From JAGBWK01 sp964544595 (lineage in GTDB: Bacteria > Bacteroidota > Bacteroidia > Bacteroidales > Muribaculaceae): a DNA stretch of 64,000 nucleotides. The notes under the pieces were generated by a model. That model was not told the DNA's origin. It was given only the letters and a program-made list of their open reading frames with translations, and did no database searches. The stretch is from NCBI GenBank assembly GCA_964544595.1, contig CAZJBM010000001.1:1-64000 (forward strand), in the 5' to 3' direction. Both the position numbers and the translations under genes were made by a program. Every line of letters begins with the position of its first letter. Position 1 is the stretch's first letter. Below, one piece after another: positions 26,692 through 34,948 of this stretch.

Positions 26692-26736
26692 GAAACAGCG
26701 CAGTTGCCCCGAGGCTTCTGCGCTGTTTCATTTTTT
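26692..26736 (+). terminator. Terminator of the exb-tonB operon
   Basis: GAAACAGCGCAG, 14-nt loop, CTGCGCTGTTTC, then ATTTTTT. Twelve perfect base pairs, 22 nt after the tonB stop. Confidence 0.92.
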
Positions 26737-26785
26737 ATCGATTTTGACGAATGATTTTTAATTGATCATGGTGCGAGGGGGAGCA

Positions 26786-26880
26786 GGCTGCTACATGGAA
26801 GCAGCCCTACTCTTTGAGGCTGCGACGCCTGATTCTTTTTGGAACGTGCGGATGAGTAGTGAAGTTGACACAGACTTGTA
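26786..26880 (+). repeat. Intergenic module A, copy 1
   Basis: Starts with an imperfect palindrome GGCTGCT-acatgga-AGCAGCC, then CCTACTCTTTGAGG, a variable middle, and GAGTAGTGAAGTTGACACAGACTTGT. Roughly 80 percent of it aligns with 26979-27070. A shorter related head occurs at 28326-28351. Confidence 0.75.
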
Positions 26881-26949
26881 CCATCAGCAATATTGTGAGG
26901 CGTTGTGTCCGCGAACGGTAGGGATGCTCCACGGAGCATCCTCTTGATT
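26855..26949 (+). repeat. 95-bp direct repeat, left copy flanking the SUMF1 gene
   Basis: Begins AGTAGTGAAGTTGACACAG and ends with the hairpin GGATGCTCCACGGAGCATCC followed by TCTTGATT. Aligns without gaps to 28202-28296 with three differences (92 of 95 identical). The similarity continues more weakly through the next 55 bp on both sides of the gene. Confidence 0.9.
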
Positions 26950-26978
26950 TATAATAGATTATGGCGTGTGGGAATTGA

Positions 26979-27070
26979 GGCTGCTCCATGGAGCAGCCCT
27001 ACTCTTTGAGGATGCAATGCCTACTTTTCTTTCGAGCGTGCGGAAGAGTAGTGAAGTTGCCACATACTTG
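26979..27070 (+). repeat. Intergenic module A, copy 2
   Basis: Opens with the perfect 20-bp palindrome GGCTGCTCCATGGAGCAGCC, then CCTACTCTTTGAGGATGC and GAGTAGTGAAGTTGCCACATACTTGT. It begins 29 nt after the 95-bp repeat, the same spacing as on the right of the SUMF1 gene (28326). Confidence 0.75.
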
Positions 27071-27110
27071 TTTCTCTTTCGCGGGGCTGAAGCCCCACGC
27101 TTCATATCTG
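27071..27110 (+). repeat. Hairpin repeat, GGGGCT-arm copy left of the SUMF1 gene
   Basis: TTTCTCTTTC, then GCGGGGCTGAAGCCCCAC, then GCTTCATATCTG. Same flanks as the copies at 28377, 28535 and 16617. Confidence 0.8.
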
Positions 27111-27156
27111 ATTGCCACACAGCTGTTTGAGTTGCACCTTATCGGTTGTCTGTCAA

Positions 27157-27191
27157 TTTGTTGTGGGGGTTAAAATTTATTCGTATATTTG
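27157..27191 (+). promoter_or_regulatory. Promoter of the SUMF1-domain gene
   Basis: TTTG (27157-27160), 23 nt, TATATTTG (27184-27191). Both boxes are perfect and the spacing is at the upper limit. The leader to ATG 27243 is about 45 nt. Confidence 0.7.
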
Positions 27192-27242
27192 TGAGAAATA
27201 TTTTTAGCTTATATATTACCACAACTACCTATAGATAGACCA

Positions 27243-28151
27243 ATGAAAAGAACCTATTGCATATTGACGATATTAGCCACTATAATCGCCCTGACCGTCA
27301 CCGTCGATGCCGCCCCGCCTAAGGACAGACGAAAACAAGAGCAAACCACCACAAAGCCGAAACCAAATAACAACGGCGGCTCGACTAATTCAGGCAAGCG
27401 CAAGAGAGACAATAACCGCCAAACTTCATCCTCTTCAGCGCCGTCTGTATCCGTAACTACCGATCCCTTGACAGGAAACAAAACCTATAAACTTAAAAAT
27501 GTTAGCTTCATTATGGTTTCGGTAAAAGGCGGCACATTCATGATGGGTAGTAACGATGGCGGCAATGATGAGAAACCTGTTCATAGCGTAACGCTTTCCG
27601 ACTACATGATCGGGGAGACGGAGGTTACGCAGGCGCTTTGGAGAGCTGTGATGGGTAGTAATCCGAGTTATTATAAAGGAGACTATCTTCCTGTCGAAAG
27701 AGTAAGTTGGGAAGACTGCCAGGAATTTATCAGTAAGCTGAATTCCCTTACGCGTCAGCGTTTCCGCTTGCCTACGGAGGCGGAGTGGGAGTACGCCGCC
27801 CGGGGCGGCTCGAAGTCGCGAGGCTATAAGTATAGCGGCAGTGACAATCTCGGCGACGTGGCCTGGTACTATGAAAACAGTGGAGATAAAACTCATTCAG
27901 TTAAAACTAAGGATTCCAACGAGCTTGGTCTATACGATATGAGTGGCAACGTGTGGGAATGGTGCGAGGACTTTTACGACGAAAACGCCTATTCCTCCCA
28001 TTCCTCCACAAATCCTAAGGGTCCTTCGTCAGGCTCTTGGCGCGTGTATCGTGGGGGATGTTACGGCTGGATTAACTGTATTACTACGGGTCGAAAGGAT
28101 GGTGGTCAATCGGGCGCTGACACCCATATTGGCTTGCGACTCGCGCATTAG
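27243..28151 (+). CDS. SUMF1/formylglycine-generating-enzyme-domain protein
   Basis: The 302 residues hold a signal peptide (about 1-23), a low-complexity Lys/Asn/Ser/Thr-rich linker (25-75), and a C-terminal FGE-sulfatase domain (about 90-302) with the usual landmarks GGTFMMGSND, YMIGETEVTQALWRAVMG, RLPTEAEWEYAARGG, GLYDMSGNVWEWCEDFY and RVYRGGCYGW ... IGLRLAH. Many bacterial SUMF1 domains lack the catalytic cysteine pair of true formylglycine enzymes and probably act as binding modules. Here GGCYGW and INCITTG carry two cysteines not typical of the simple GGSW form. No sulfatase gene is nearby. It ends in TAG. The gene has its own promoter and is bracketed by 95-bp direct repeats and hairpin repeats. 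Confidence 0.88.
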   Translation: MKRTYCILTILATIIALTVTVDAAPPKDRRKQEQTTTKPKPNNNGGSTNSGKRKRDNNRQTSSSSAPSVSVTTDPLTGNKTYKLKNVSFIMVSVKGGTFMMGSNDGGNDEKPVHSVTLSDYMIGETEVTQALWRAVMGSNPSYYKGDYLPVERVSWEDCQEFISKLNSLTRQRFRLPTEAEWEYAARGGSKSRGYKYSGSDNLGDVAWYYENSGDKTHSVKTKDSNELGLYDMSGNVWEWCEDFYDENAYSSHSSTNPKGPSSGSWRVYRGGCYGWINCITTGRKDGGQSGADTHIGLRLAH

Positions 28152-28201
28152 TGTGTGTTGTGCAAGGGGATATGGAGCGCACTTTTTTGGCTGTGCGAGA
28201 G

Positions 28202-28296
28202 AGTAGTGAAGTTGACACAGACTTGTTCCATCAGCAATATTGTGAGGCGTTGTGTCCTCGAACGGTAGGGATGCTCCACGGAGCATCCTGTTGATT
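28202..28296 (+). repeat. 95-bp direct repeat, right copy flanking the SUMF1 gene
   Basis: Partner of 26855-26949; differences at only three positions. The distance between the copies is 1347 bp and includes the whole SUMF1 gene and its promoter. Confidence 0.9.
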
Positions 28297-28376
28297 GATA
28301 ATTAGTTAAGGTGCGTGAGGATTAAGGCTGCTCCATGGAAGCAGCCCTACTGGCGGATGTTTTGCTATCGCGTTGT

Positions 28377-28414
28377 TTCTCTTTCGTGCGCCTAAAGACG
28401 CACGCACCATATTC
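28377..28414 (+). repeat. Hairpin repeat, GTGCG-arm copy
   Basis: TTTCTCTTTC, GTGCGCCTAAAGACGCAC, GCACCATATTCG. Arms are identical to those at 16617-16656 on the other strand and different from the GGGGCT copies in the same flanks. Confidence 0.8.
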
Positions 28415-28458
28415 GCTTGAAAGTTAGGAGGCTGTAACATGGTGCAGCACTATTGGGC

Positions 28459-28667
28459 GGGGGCACAGGGGTGGGTGCTTTCTGACGGCTAAAGCCGTCA
28501 CCCAGTAATAGAGAGATATGTGCTGGTCGGGTTGTTTCTCTTTCGTGGGGCTGAAGCCCCACGCTCCATATCTGCTTGAAAGTCAGGGGGCACAGGGGTG
28601 GATGCTTCTGACGGAAAAAGCCGTCACCCAGTAATAAAGAGATATTTGGTGATCGGGTTGATTCTCT
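28459..28667 (+). repeat. Tandem duplication of a hairpin-bearing unit, period about 127 bp
   Basis: Both copies start GGGGGCACAGGGGTGG (28459 and 28586) and contain TGACGG-n-GCCGTCACCCAGTAATA, AGAGATAT and a TTCTCTTT tract. The first copy has loop CTAAA and the second AAAAA. The second copy is truncated or diverged after about 80 bp. Confidence 0.8.
28535..28574 (+). repeat. Hairpin repeat, GGGGCT-arm copy right of the SUMF1 gene
   Basis: TTTCTCTTTC, GTGGGGCTGAAGCCCCAC, GCTCCATATCTG. Nearly identical to 27071-27110. Confidence 0.85.
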
Positions 28668-28700
28668 TTAGCGGGGCTGAAGACGTGCGCGCGATATTTA
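28661..28700 (+). repeat. Hairpin repeat, degenerate copy
   Basis: ATTCTCTTTAGCGGGGCTGAAGACG and then TGCGCGCGATATTT. The left arm is the GGGGCT type and the right arm resembles the GACGC type, so the hairpin cannot close properly. It looks like a recombinant or decayed copy. Confidence 0.6.
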
Positions 28701-28787
28701 CGAACCCCCAGGTTGAGATTTGTGCAGGGGGGTGGGGCGATGATGAAGTTTTTTGGAGGGGGAGGGGGTTGTTTCGGATTTTTTGCT

Positions 28788-28795
28788 TAAATTTG
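28788..28795 (+). promoter_or_regulatory. -7 box of the SurA-like gene
   Basis: TAAATTTG, a perfect match, 65 nt before GTG 28861. No exact TTTG is seen 17-23 nt upstream. Confidence 0.45.
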
Positions 28796-28860
28796 TAGAT
28801 TATTAGTGTAAGTAGGTTCCGCGGATGCGGGGCGTTTATGAACTTAATTGTAATAATTCA

Positions 28861-30234
28861 GTGAAAATTACGAAGTTAACTTTGGCGATTGTCGGCGTTG
28901 CGGTTTCAGCGACGGCGATATGGGCTCAAACCGCTAACAATATTGTTGAGGAAGTGGCTTGGGTTGTCGGCGATCAGCCTATATACAAGTCGGAAATCGA
29001 GGAGGAATATCAGCGTATGCTATACGATCGCCAGAGCGTGAACGGCGACCCTTATTGCGTTATTCCAGAGCAGTTGGCTATCGCGAAGCTGTATCTTCAT
29101 CAGGCCGATCTCGACACGATCGAGGTGCAGGAGTCGATGGTGCAGCAGCAAGTGGAGCAGCGCATCAACGCTATCATCGCCGACGTCGGCACTAAAGAGA
29201 AACTTGAGGAATACGTCAGGATGCCGTTGCTCGAATATAAGCAGCAAATGGCCGACATGATGCGCAATCAGTATCGTATACAGCAGGTGCAAAGCTCGAT
29301 CACAAAGGATATAAAGGTGACTCCGTCGGATGTGCGCCGATATTTCGACCGCTTGCCTGCCGATTCGATACCCACGATACCAATGCAGGTAGAGGTACAG
29401 ATAATCACGCTTAACCCTGATATACCGCGCCAGGAGATAGAGGACGTGAAAGCTCGTCTGCGCGAATTCTCAGACCAGGTGACAAAAGGGGAACGCGATT
29501 TCTCCACTTTGGCGATTCTTTATTCGGAAGATCCCGGCAGCAGCCAGCGCGGTGGTGAAATAGGTTTCATGGGCAGAGGCCATCTCGATCCGGAATACGC
29601 CGCCGTAGCGTTCAATCTCAACGACCCGAAGAAGGTGTCAAAAATCGTAGAGTCGCAGTATGGCTTCCACATAATTCAGCTTATAGAGAAGCGCGGCGAG
29701 CGCGTCAACACACGCCACATATTGTTGCGCCCTCACGTGTCGGACGCTGACTTGAAGCGTTCGATCGGTCGACTTGACTCGATAAGGGCCGACATCATCG
29801 CCAACAAATTCACATTTGAGGAAGCAGCACCCTTTATCTCGCAGGATAAGGACACGAAAAACAGCCGAGGCGTGATGATAAACGACGCGTCGGGCACAAC
29901 CCAATTCCAGATGAGCGAACTCCCGCAGGAGGTAGCGAAGGTGGTCGACACGCTTGAGCCGGGACAGATTTCCGAGGCTTTCATCATGAAGGACCCCAAG
30001 CGTGACCGCGACATGGTGGCGATAGTGAAACTCACGCGCCGCATACCGTCGCACAAGGCCAATCTATCGGACGATTATCAGACTATCAAAGGGATGTATG
30101 AAAGCTCGCTTCGCGCGGAGAAGCTCAAAAACTGGCTCGCGAAGAAAATCAACGACACATATATCCGCATAGAGGATGGCTGGGACAACTGCGAGTTTCA
30201 GCATCAAGGCTGGCTCAAACTCCGCAAGAATTAA
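28861..30234 (+). CDS. SurA-like periplasmic peptidyl-prolyl isomerase
   Basis: A periplasmic chaperone for outer-membrane proteins. GTG 28861 is chosen because it gives the signal peptide MKITKLTLAIVGVAVSATAIWAQ; the ATG at 28825 would add 12 residues before it. The 457-residue mature frame has a SurA-N-like helical region (WVVGDQPIYKSEIEEEYQRM) and two parvulin-type domains. The first is about 160-265, with FSTLAILYSEDPGSSQRGGEIGFM (seen in parts) and SQYGFHIIQL; the second, less conserved, begins at VNTRHILLRPH. The OstA-like gene follows 30 nt downstream, so both probably serve outer-membrane assembly. Confidence 0.9.
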   Translation: MKITKLTLAIVGVAVSATAIWAQTANNIVEEVAWVVGDQPIYKSEIEEEYQRMLYDRQSVNGDPYCVIPEQLAIAKLYLHQADLDTIEVQESMVQQQVEQRINAIIADVGTKEKLEEYVRMPLLEYKQQMADMMRNQYRIQQVQSSITKDIKVTPSDVRRYFDRLPADSIPTIPMQVEVQIITLNPDIPRQEIEDVKARLREFSDQVTKGERDFSTLAILYSEDPGSSQRGGEIGFMGRGHLDPEYAAVAFNLNDPKKVSKIVESQYGFHIIQLIEKRGERVNTRHILLRPHVSDADLKRSIGRLDSIRADIIANKFTFEEAAPFISQDKDTKNSRGVMINDASGTTQFQMSELPQEVAKVVDTLEPGQISEAFIMKDPKRDRDMVAIVKLTRRIPSHKANLSDDYQTIKGMYESSLRAEKLKNWLAKKINDTYIRIEDGWDNCEFQHQGWLKLRKN

Positions 30235-30264
30235 GCGCGGAGCTAACGACGAGGGTCAAATGAG

Positions 30265-33200
30265 ATGAAGAGAAGGTTGTTTTCATATCTGACAGCTACG
30301 TTCATATTGGCGTTTCTGTCAATCATGATACCGTTGATGGCGCAGAACCCTAAGCCGTCGACGGCGCAACTCCATAAGCGCTTTGAAAACGCCAGGGACG
30401 ACCGCACGCCCATACGCCCGCAGATACCGAAAGTCAACCGCGGCGACCTCCGAAAGGTGTTTCTCGAAAAAGCCGATTCGCTATCATCCCACACCAATCT
30501 CGACTATCAGATACTTATGGGGAACGTGCATTTTCGTCGCGGCGGCATGAATATGTACTGCGACAGCGCGCATTTCTATGAAAAGTCGGGGTCGTTTGAA
30601 GCGTTTGGCAACGTCAAGATGCGTCAAGGCGACACGCTCTTTATCGATGCGGATCAACTCTATTACAGCGACTCGCTCCAGTTAGCCACACTTTACGCTG
30701 ACCCGGGGAAGAAGGTGAAACTGCGCAACCGAAAAGTAACACTCCTGACCGATATTTTCAACTACGACCTCGGCCTCGACTTGGGCTATTACGATGTAGG
30801 CGGTCAGCTTATCGACGATAAGAACAGGCTTACGTCGTGGGAAGGGGAGTATAATCCCACCACGAAGGAAGCGGTATTTGTCAACGATGTGTATCTTACA
30901 AGCCTCTCGAAAAACGATACCCTGGAGATCTCGACCGATCAGCTCTATTACAACACGGCCACGCACATAGCCGAGCTGACAACTCAATCGACGATTGTCA
31001 ACGGAGACGGAGTGATTGAGACAACCGACGGAGTGTATAACACCGAGACGGGGCAGGTAGATCTCTACGACCGCTCGCTCGTCACTGCGAACAACGGAAA
31101 CACGCTCGTGGGCGACACTCTGAATTATAACCGCAAGACCGGCATTGGCATAGGCTACGGCAACATAATCATTAACGACTACCAGAACAAAACCATACTT
31201 TACGGCGACTATGGATATTACGACGAGATGATCGACAGCGCTCTCGTCACCGGCCGCGCGCATGCGGTTGATTATTCGCAGGGCGATTCGATACATCTCC
31301 ACGGCGACACAATCAGGGCATTTCGCGTCATCATACTCGTTGACTCCACGAAAGCGGCTCAGGCACAATCCATGGCCAATACCGTGGAGGGAGCCGATGC
31401 CGATGACACTTCGATAGGCATAGATGACAAGATGATTAATGACGGCGCTTCCGCAATCATGCGCCTGCCCGACCTCGGCGACGCGACGACACGACGCGAG
31501 AGTCTCGGCATCAGCGACGATGTGCTTGATTACGGTATCGTATCAATAGCCGATTTGCCCAAGATTGACCCGCAGAGAAAGCTCCCCGAAACTAACACCG
31601 CCCCCACATCCAAACCAACGAGAAGCAACGGCGTAAAGCTTCAGCCCGACACGGTGCGCTACGTTGTAGCCGCTCCGAGGGTGAGATTCTTCAAGGCCGA
31701 TATTCAGGGCGTATGCGACTCTATGACAATGGTATCGAGCGACTCGATGCTCTGGATGAACTATTCGCCAATAGTATGGAGCGACAACCGCCAGGTCACA
31801 GGCGATCTGATACAGGTTCATTTCAATGATTCGACAGCCGATTGGGCAAAGGTGCCTTCAAATTCGCTCATGGCCGAAAAAATCGAGGACGGTTACTTCA
31901 ATCAGCTCGCGGGAAAAGAGATGATAGCGCAATTTATCGACGGACATCTCAACCACCTCGACGTGAACGGTAATGTAGAGGCCATCACGTTCCCCGAAGA
32001 GAACGACTCGACTATCAACAAAGTGACAAATCTTGAGAGCAGTTTTCTCGCCGCCGACTTCAAGAACAACACGATAAGCCGAATGAAGCTTTGGAGCGAG
32101 ACCAACGCCACGGTAACGCCACTGTATCTCGCGAAGAAATCTATTTTCTACCTCAGGCAGTTCCGCTGGTATGAGACGTTCAGACCGACCGATCCAGAGG
32201 ATATATTCAATTTCGCCCCCGAATTGCTCGACCTCTTCGACGAGGCTCGCCGCGCGGTAGGCGCCCCGGTGCCGGTAAGGTCGGGAGCCGCAGCCGACGA
32301 GGAGACTGAGGGGGAAGCGGAGGAGACTGACGGCGGTAAAGATGATGCTGCTCCCGAACAAACCGAATATCAAACGTACCTACTTATATCAACCATGAAT
32401 ACCGCAGTAACCAAAGAAGATGTCCGCGCACATGCGGACGATCTGATAAACTTCCTCAACGATAGCCCATGCAACTTCTGGGCGGTAGCCACGGCGGCGA
32501 GCCGCCTCGATGAAGCCGGATTCAAGAGGCTCGATCTCCGCGACGAATGGGACTTGGAGCCGGGGGGAAAATACTATACCGCAAAGAACGGCTCGGCAAT
32601 CTTCGCGTTCATCGTAGGCACTAACCCGGCTGCCGGATATAAAATCATATCGGCTCACAGCGATTCGCCCGGTTTCCGCGTTAAGCCTAACGCAGAGATG
32701 ATAACCGACGGCAATATATTGAAACTCAACACCGAGGTATATGGCGGTCCGATATTATACACATGGTTTGACCGCCCGCTTTCGCTTGCGGGGCGCGTGA
32801 TACTCCGCTCCGACGACCCGCTCCACCCTGAGTCGAGACTTCTGAAATTCACGCGGCCGCTGTTGACTATACCGCATCTTGCTATTCACTTCAACCGCGC
32901 GGTGAATGAGGGGAACAAGTTGTCGAGACAAAAGGATATGCTCCCAGTATGCGCCATCGTCAATGACGCCTGCGAGAAGGAGAATTTCTTGCTCAACGCG
33001 ATCGCTCGCGAGCTCGGCGTCGCGGCTGAGGATATACTCGATTTCGACGTAATGCTTTACGACACTACCCCCGCGATGACAGTAGGGTTTGACAATGAGT
33101 TTATTACCTCAGGACGTATCGATGATCTCGAGATGGTGCATTGCTCGCTCACCGCAATGATAGGGTCGAGCAAAAGCGACAGACTCCAGCAGATGACCCG

Positions 33201-33720
33201 CGTAATGGCGATATTCGACAACGAGGAGACAGGGAGCGGAACGAAGCAGGGGGCGGCTTCGCCAGTGCTTTGCGGAATATTTAACCGCATAGAGGAAGCT
33301 CTCGACGCCACAACGAGCGACACTGAACGCGCGTCGGCCAATTCGTTCATGATCTCGGCTGATAATGCCCACGGCGTTCATCCCAATTACGCTGAGAAAC
33401 AAGACCCAACCAATCATCCGGTGCTCGGCGGAGGTCCGGTAGTGAAAATCAATGCCAACTGCAAGTATATGACCGATGCCGACTCGTCGGCTGTGTTCCG
33501 CTCTATATGTGAACGCGCAGGGGTGCCTTGCCAGTATTTTGTCAACCACAGCGACTCGGCTGGAGGGTCAACGCTCGGTAATATTTTCACTTCGCAATAC
33601 GAAGTCAGGGGCGTGGATGTGGGCGCGGCCCAATGGGCCATGCATTCGGTCCGCGAAACGGCTTCGACTATCGACGCCGTCTATATGACGCACGCGTTTA
33701 CGGAGTTTTATAACTTATAA
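30265..33720 (+). CDS. OstA-like protein fused in frame to M18 aminopeptidase
   Basis: One uninterrupted 1151-codon frame holds two proteins usually encoded separately. Residues 1-27 are a signal peptide. Residues about 50-650 form an OstA/LptA-like beta-jellyroll series (NVHFRRGGMNMYCDSAHFYEKSG is in part visible, with repeats of the type VFVNDVYL), as in Bacteroidota OstA-like proteins of the LPS transport path. Residues about 675-705 are an acidic tail (EETEGEAEETDGG). From Met711 (ATG 32395) the sequence is a complete M18 aminopeptidase of about 440 residues, with the metal-ligand motifs AHSDSPGF (His798, Asp800), DNEETGSG (985-992) and the terminal ligand region MTHAFTEFYNL. The 15 residues before Met711 (APEQTEYQTYLLIST) read like a translated leader. 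M18 enzymes are cytosolic while OstA is exported, so the fusion is topologically strange. Internal initiation at 32395 is likely. Confidence 0.88.
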   Translation: MKRRLFSYLTATFILAFLSIMIPLMAQNPKPSTAQLHKRFENARDDRTPIRPQIPKVNRGDLRKVFLEKADSLSSHTNLDYQILMGNVHFRRGGMNMYCDSAHFYEKSGSFEAFGNVKMRQGDTLFIDADQLYYSDSLQLATLYADPGKKVKLRNRKVTLLTDIFNYDLGLDLGYYDVGGQLIDDKNRLTSWEGEYNPTTKEAVFVNDVYLTSLSKNDTLEISTDQLYYNTATHIAELTTQSTIVNGDGVIETTDGVYNTETGQVDLYDRSLVTANNGNTLVGDTLNYNRKTGIGIGYGNIIINDYQNKTILYGDYGYYDEMIDSALVTGRAHAVDYSQGDSIHLHGDTIRAFRVIILVDSTKAAQAQSMANTVEGADADDTSIGIDDKMINDGASAIMRLPDLGDATTRRESLGISDDVLDYGIVSIADLPKIDPQRKLPETNTAPTSKPTRSNGVKLQPDTVRYVVAAPRVRFFKADIQGVCDSMTMVSSDSMLWMNYSPIVWSDNRQVTGDLIQVHFNDSTADWAKVPSNSLMAEKIEDGYFNQLAGKEMIAQFIDGHLNHLDVNGNVEAITFPEENDSTINKVTNLESSFLAADFKNNTISRMKLWSETNATVTPLYLAKKSIFYLRQFRWYETFRPTDPEDIFNFAPELLDLFDEARRAVGAPVPVRSGAAADEETEGEAEETDGGKDDAAPEQTEYQTYLLISTMNTAVTKEDVRAHADDLINFLNDSPCNFWAVATAASRLDEAGFKRLDLRDEWDLEPGGKYYTAKNGSAIFAFIVGTNPAAGYKIISAHSDSPGFRVKPNAEMITDGNILKLNTEVYGGPILYTWFDRPLSLAGRVILRSDDPLHPESRLLKFTRPLLTIPHLAIHFNRAVNEGNKLSRQKDMLPVCAIVNDACEKENFLLNAIARELGVAAEDILDFDVMLYDTTPAMTVGFDNEFITSGRIDDLEMVHCSLTAMIGSSKSDRLQQMTRVMAIFDNEETGSGTKQGAASPVLCGIFNRIEEALDATTSDTERASANSFMISADNAHGVHPNYAEKQDPTNHPVLGGGPVVKINANCKYMTDADSSAVFRSICERAGVPCQYFVNHSDSAGGSTLGNIFTSQYEVRGVDVGAAQWAMHSVRETASTIDAVYMTHAFTEFYNL

Positions 33721-33770
33721 ATGCCTGCTACTTTAAGCGGCCTTGGCCGACTAATAATAAATAAGTGGAG

Positions 33771-33808
33771 AAAAAAATAAGGATGCTCTTAGGAGCATCC
33801 TTATTTTT
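33771..33808. terminator. Bidirectional terminator between M18 and M23 genes
   Basis: AAAAATAAGGATGCTC, loop TTAG, GAGCATCCTTATTTTT. A-run and T-run on both sides serve the convergent genes. The GGATGCTC arm equals the arm of the hairpin in the 95-bp repeats at 26.9 and 28.3 kb. Confidence 0.9.
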
Positions 33809-33836
33809 ATGGTGGTTGGAAAGTGAAACCGAGCGA

Positions 33837-34847
33837 TTAGCGGAGGCGTATTTTCTGGCCTGGCTTGATTTTTGAGCTCGATTTGATACCGTTGATTTTG
33901 CATAGCTGACGCACGGTAGTGCCGTTGCGCGAAGCGATTTTCGCGAGGGAGTCGCCTTTGCGGGCGGTGTAGGTTTTGCTTGCGGTTTTAGATTTGCTTG
34001 CTTTGCCTTTTCCCTTGCCGCTGGTTGAGGGAGTGTTGTCGTACTTGACGGGATGCTGCTGGCGATACTCGGCGGCATAAGCGGAGTTGGCAGCGGGGTC
34101 GAAGTTACGCGCATTCTGATATGTGTCTTTGCTGAAGGTGTATATATCAGTGTGGACGGTCTGGTTGGCGAAGTCGAATATCGCAGAGGGGTTGATCGCA
34201 TAGCCCATATAGCGGGTCTCGAAGTGGAGGTGGGGGCCGGTAGAGCGGCCGGTGTTGCCGCCGAGGGCTATCGGGTCGCCAGCCTTAACGTATTGGCCTT
34301 GCTTCACGAGGAATTTCGAGAGGTGGCCGTAGACGGTCTCAAGCTGGTTGTTATGGCGGACAATCACGTAGTTGCCGTAGCCGCGGCCTTCAAAGTTGGT
34401 AAGGCGGATGCGACCATCGAAAGCCGCGCGGACAGTGTCGCCGACGTTTAGCTTGATGTCGACGCCTTTGTGCATACGGCCGAAGCGTTTACGGTAGCCA
34501 TAGGGAGAGGTGAGGTATCCGGGGTGGGGCATAGCGAAGTCGCTGACGTCGATTTTGGCGGTATATGGTACTTCGCTTGCGTTGTAGGGGTTGACAAGGC
34601 GCGAATTCCAGCCCTCCTCGAAGATGTCCATTTCAGGCTCTTCTTCCTCTTCAAAGAGGTTGTCGATATAGGCCTGAGTCGCATCGGTGCTGATTTTGTT
34701 GCCGATGTTTACCTGTCCGGCGATAAGATCGCGGTGCTGAGCGGCATGGGCGCCGGGGAGTTGATAGTTTTGGGCAGAGAGAGAGGCGGAGAATCCGAGG
34801 GATAAAGAGATTAGAAGGAATGTTTTGGTTATTGAATTAAAAAGCAT
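33837..34847 (-). CDS. M23 endopeptidase with C-terminal LysM domain
   Basis: A periplasmic peptidoglycan hydrolase or its inactive activator. The 336 residues have a signal peptide (1-25), an acidic segment (65-78, EEEEEPEMDIFEE), an M23 domain (about 105-215) with the zinc motif HKGVD (His126, Asp130), GHLSKF (His175) and HLHFE (His206, His208), a Lys/Ser/Gly-rich linker (270-290), and a LysM domain at the end (about 290-335, YTARKGDSLAKIASRNGTT). All four metal-site residues are present, so catalysis is likely. Transcribed alone toward the terminator at 33771-33808. Confidence 0.94.
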   Translation of the reverse strand: MLFNSITKTFLLISLSLGFSASLSAQNYQLPGAHAAQHRDLIAGQVNIGNKISTDATQAYIDNLFEEEEEPEMDIFEEGWNSRLVNPYNASEVPYTAKIDVSDFAMPHPGYLTSPYGYRKRFGRMHKGVDIKLNVGDTVRAAFDGRIRLTNFEGRGYGNYVIVRHNNQLETVYGHLSKFLVKQGQYVKAGDPIALGGNTGRSTGPHLHFETRYMGYAINPSAIFDFANQTVHTDIYTFSKDTYQNARNFDPAANSAYAAEYRQQHPVKYDNTPSTSGKGKGKASKSKTASKTYTARKGDSLAKIASRNGTTVRQLCKINGIKSSSKIKPGQKIRLR

Positions 34848-34948
34848 TTTAATTAATGTTTAGCTCAGTCTAAGTGCCTTAACCAGGGCGGGCTTAGCTG
34901 TATGTTAGTATTTTAGGTTTAAGGGGCTATGAAATAGGAGCCGCTTAT

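Larger units (their letters stand above)
28152..28860. other. Repeat-filled intergenic region before the SurA-like gene
   Basis: About 700 nt with no gene. From left to right it holds the right 95-bp direct repeat, a module A head (28326-28351), a hairpin repeat (28377-28414), a tandem duplication (28459-28667), two more hairpin repeats and a -7 box (28788-28795). The 66-codon ORF at 28598-28798 lies wholly in repeats and is not supported. Confidence 0.7.

Noticed and set aside
26762..27173. Two ORFs of about 60 codons left of the SUMF1 gene
   Set aside because: Both lie in repeat modules A and the hairpin repeats and have no protein-like features.
28377..28700. CRISPR array
   Set aside because: Repeats are few, unevenly spaced and hairpin-bearing, with no unique spacers of constant length, and do not match the repeat predicted from the tracrRNA.
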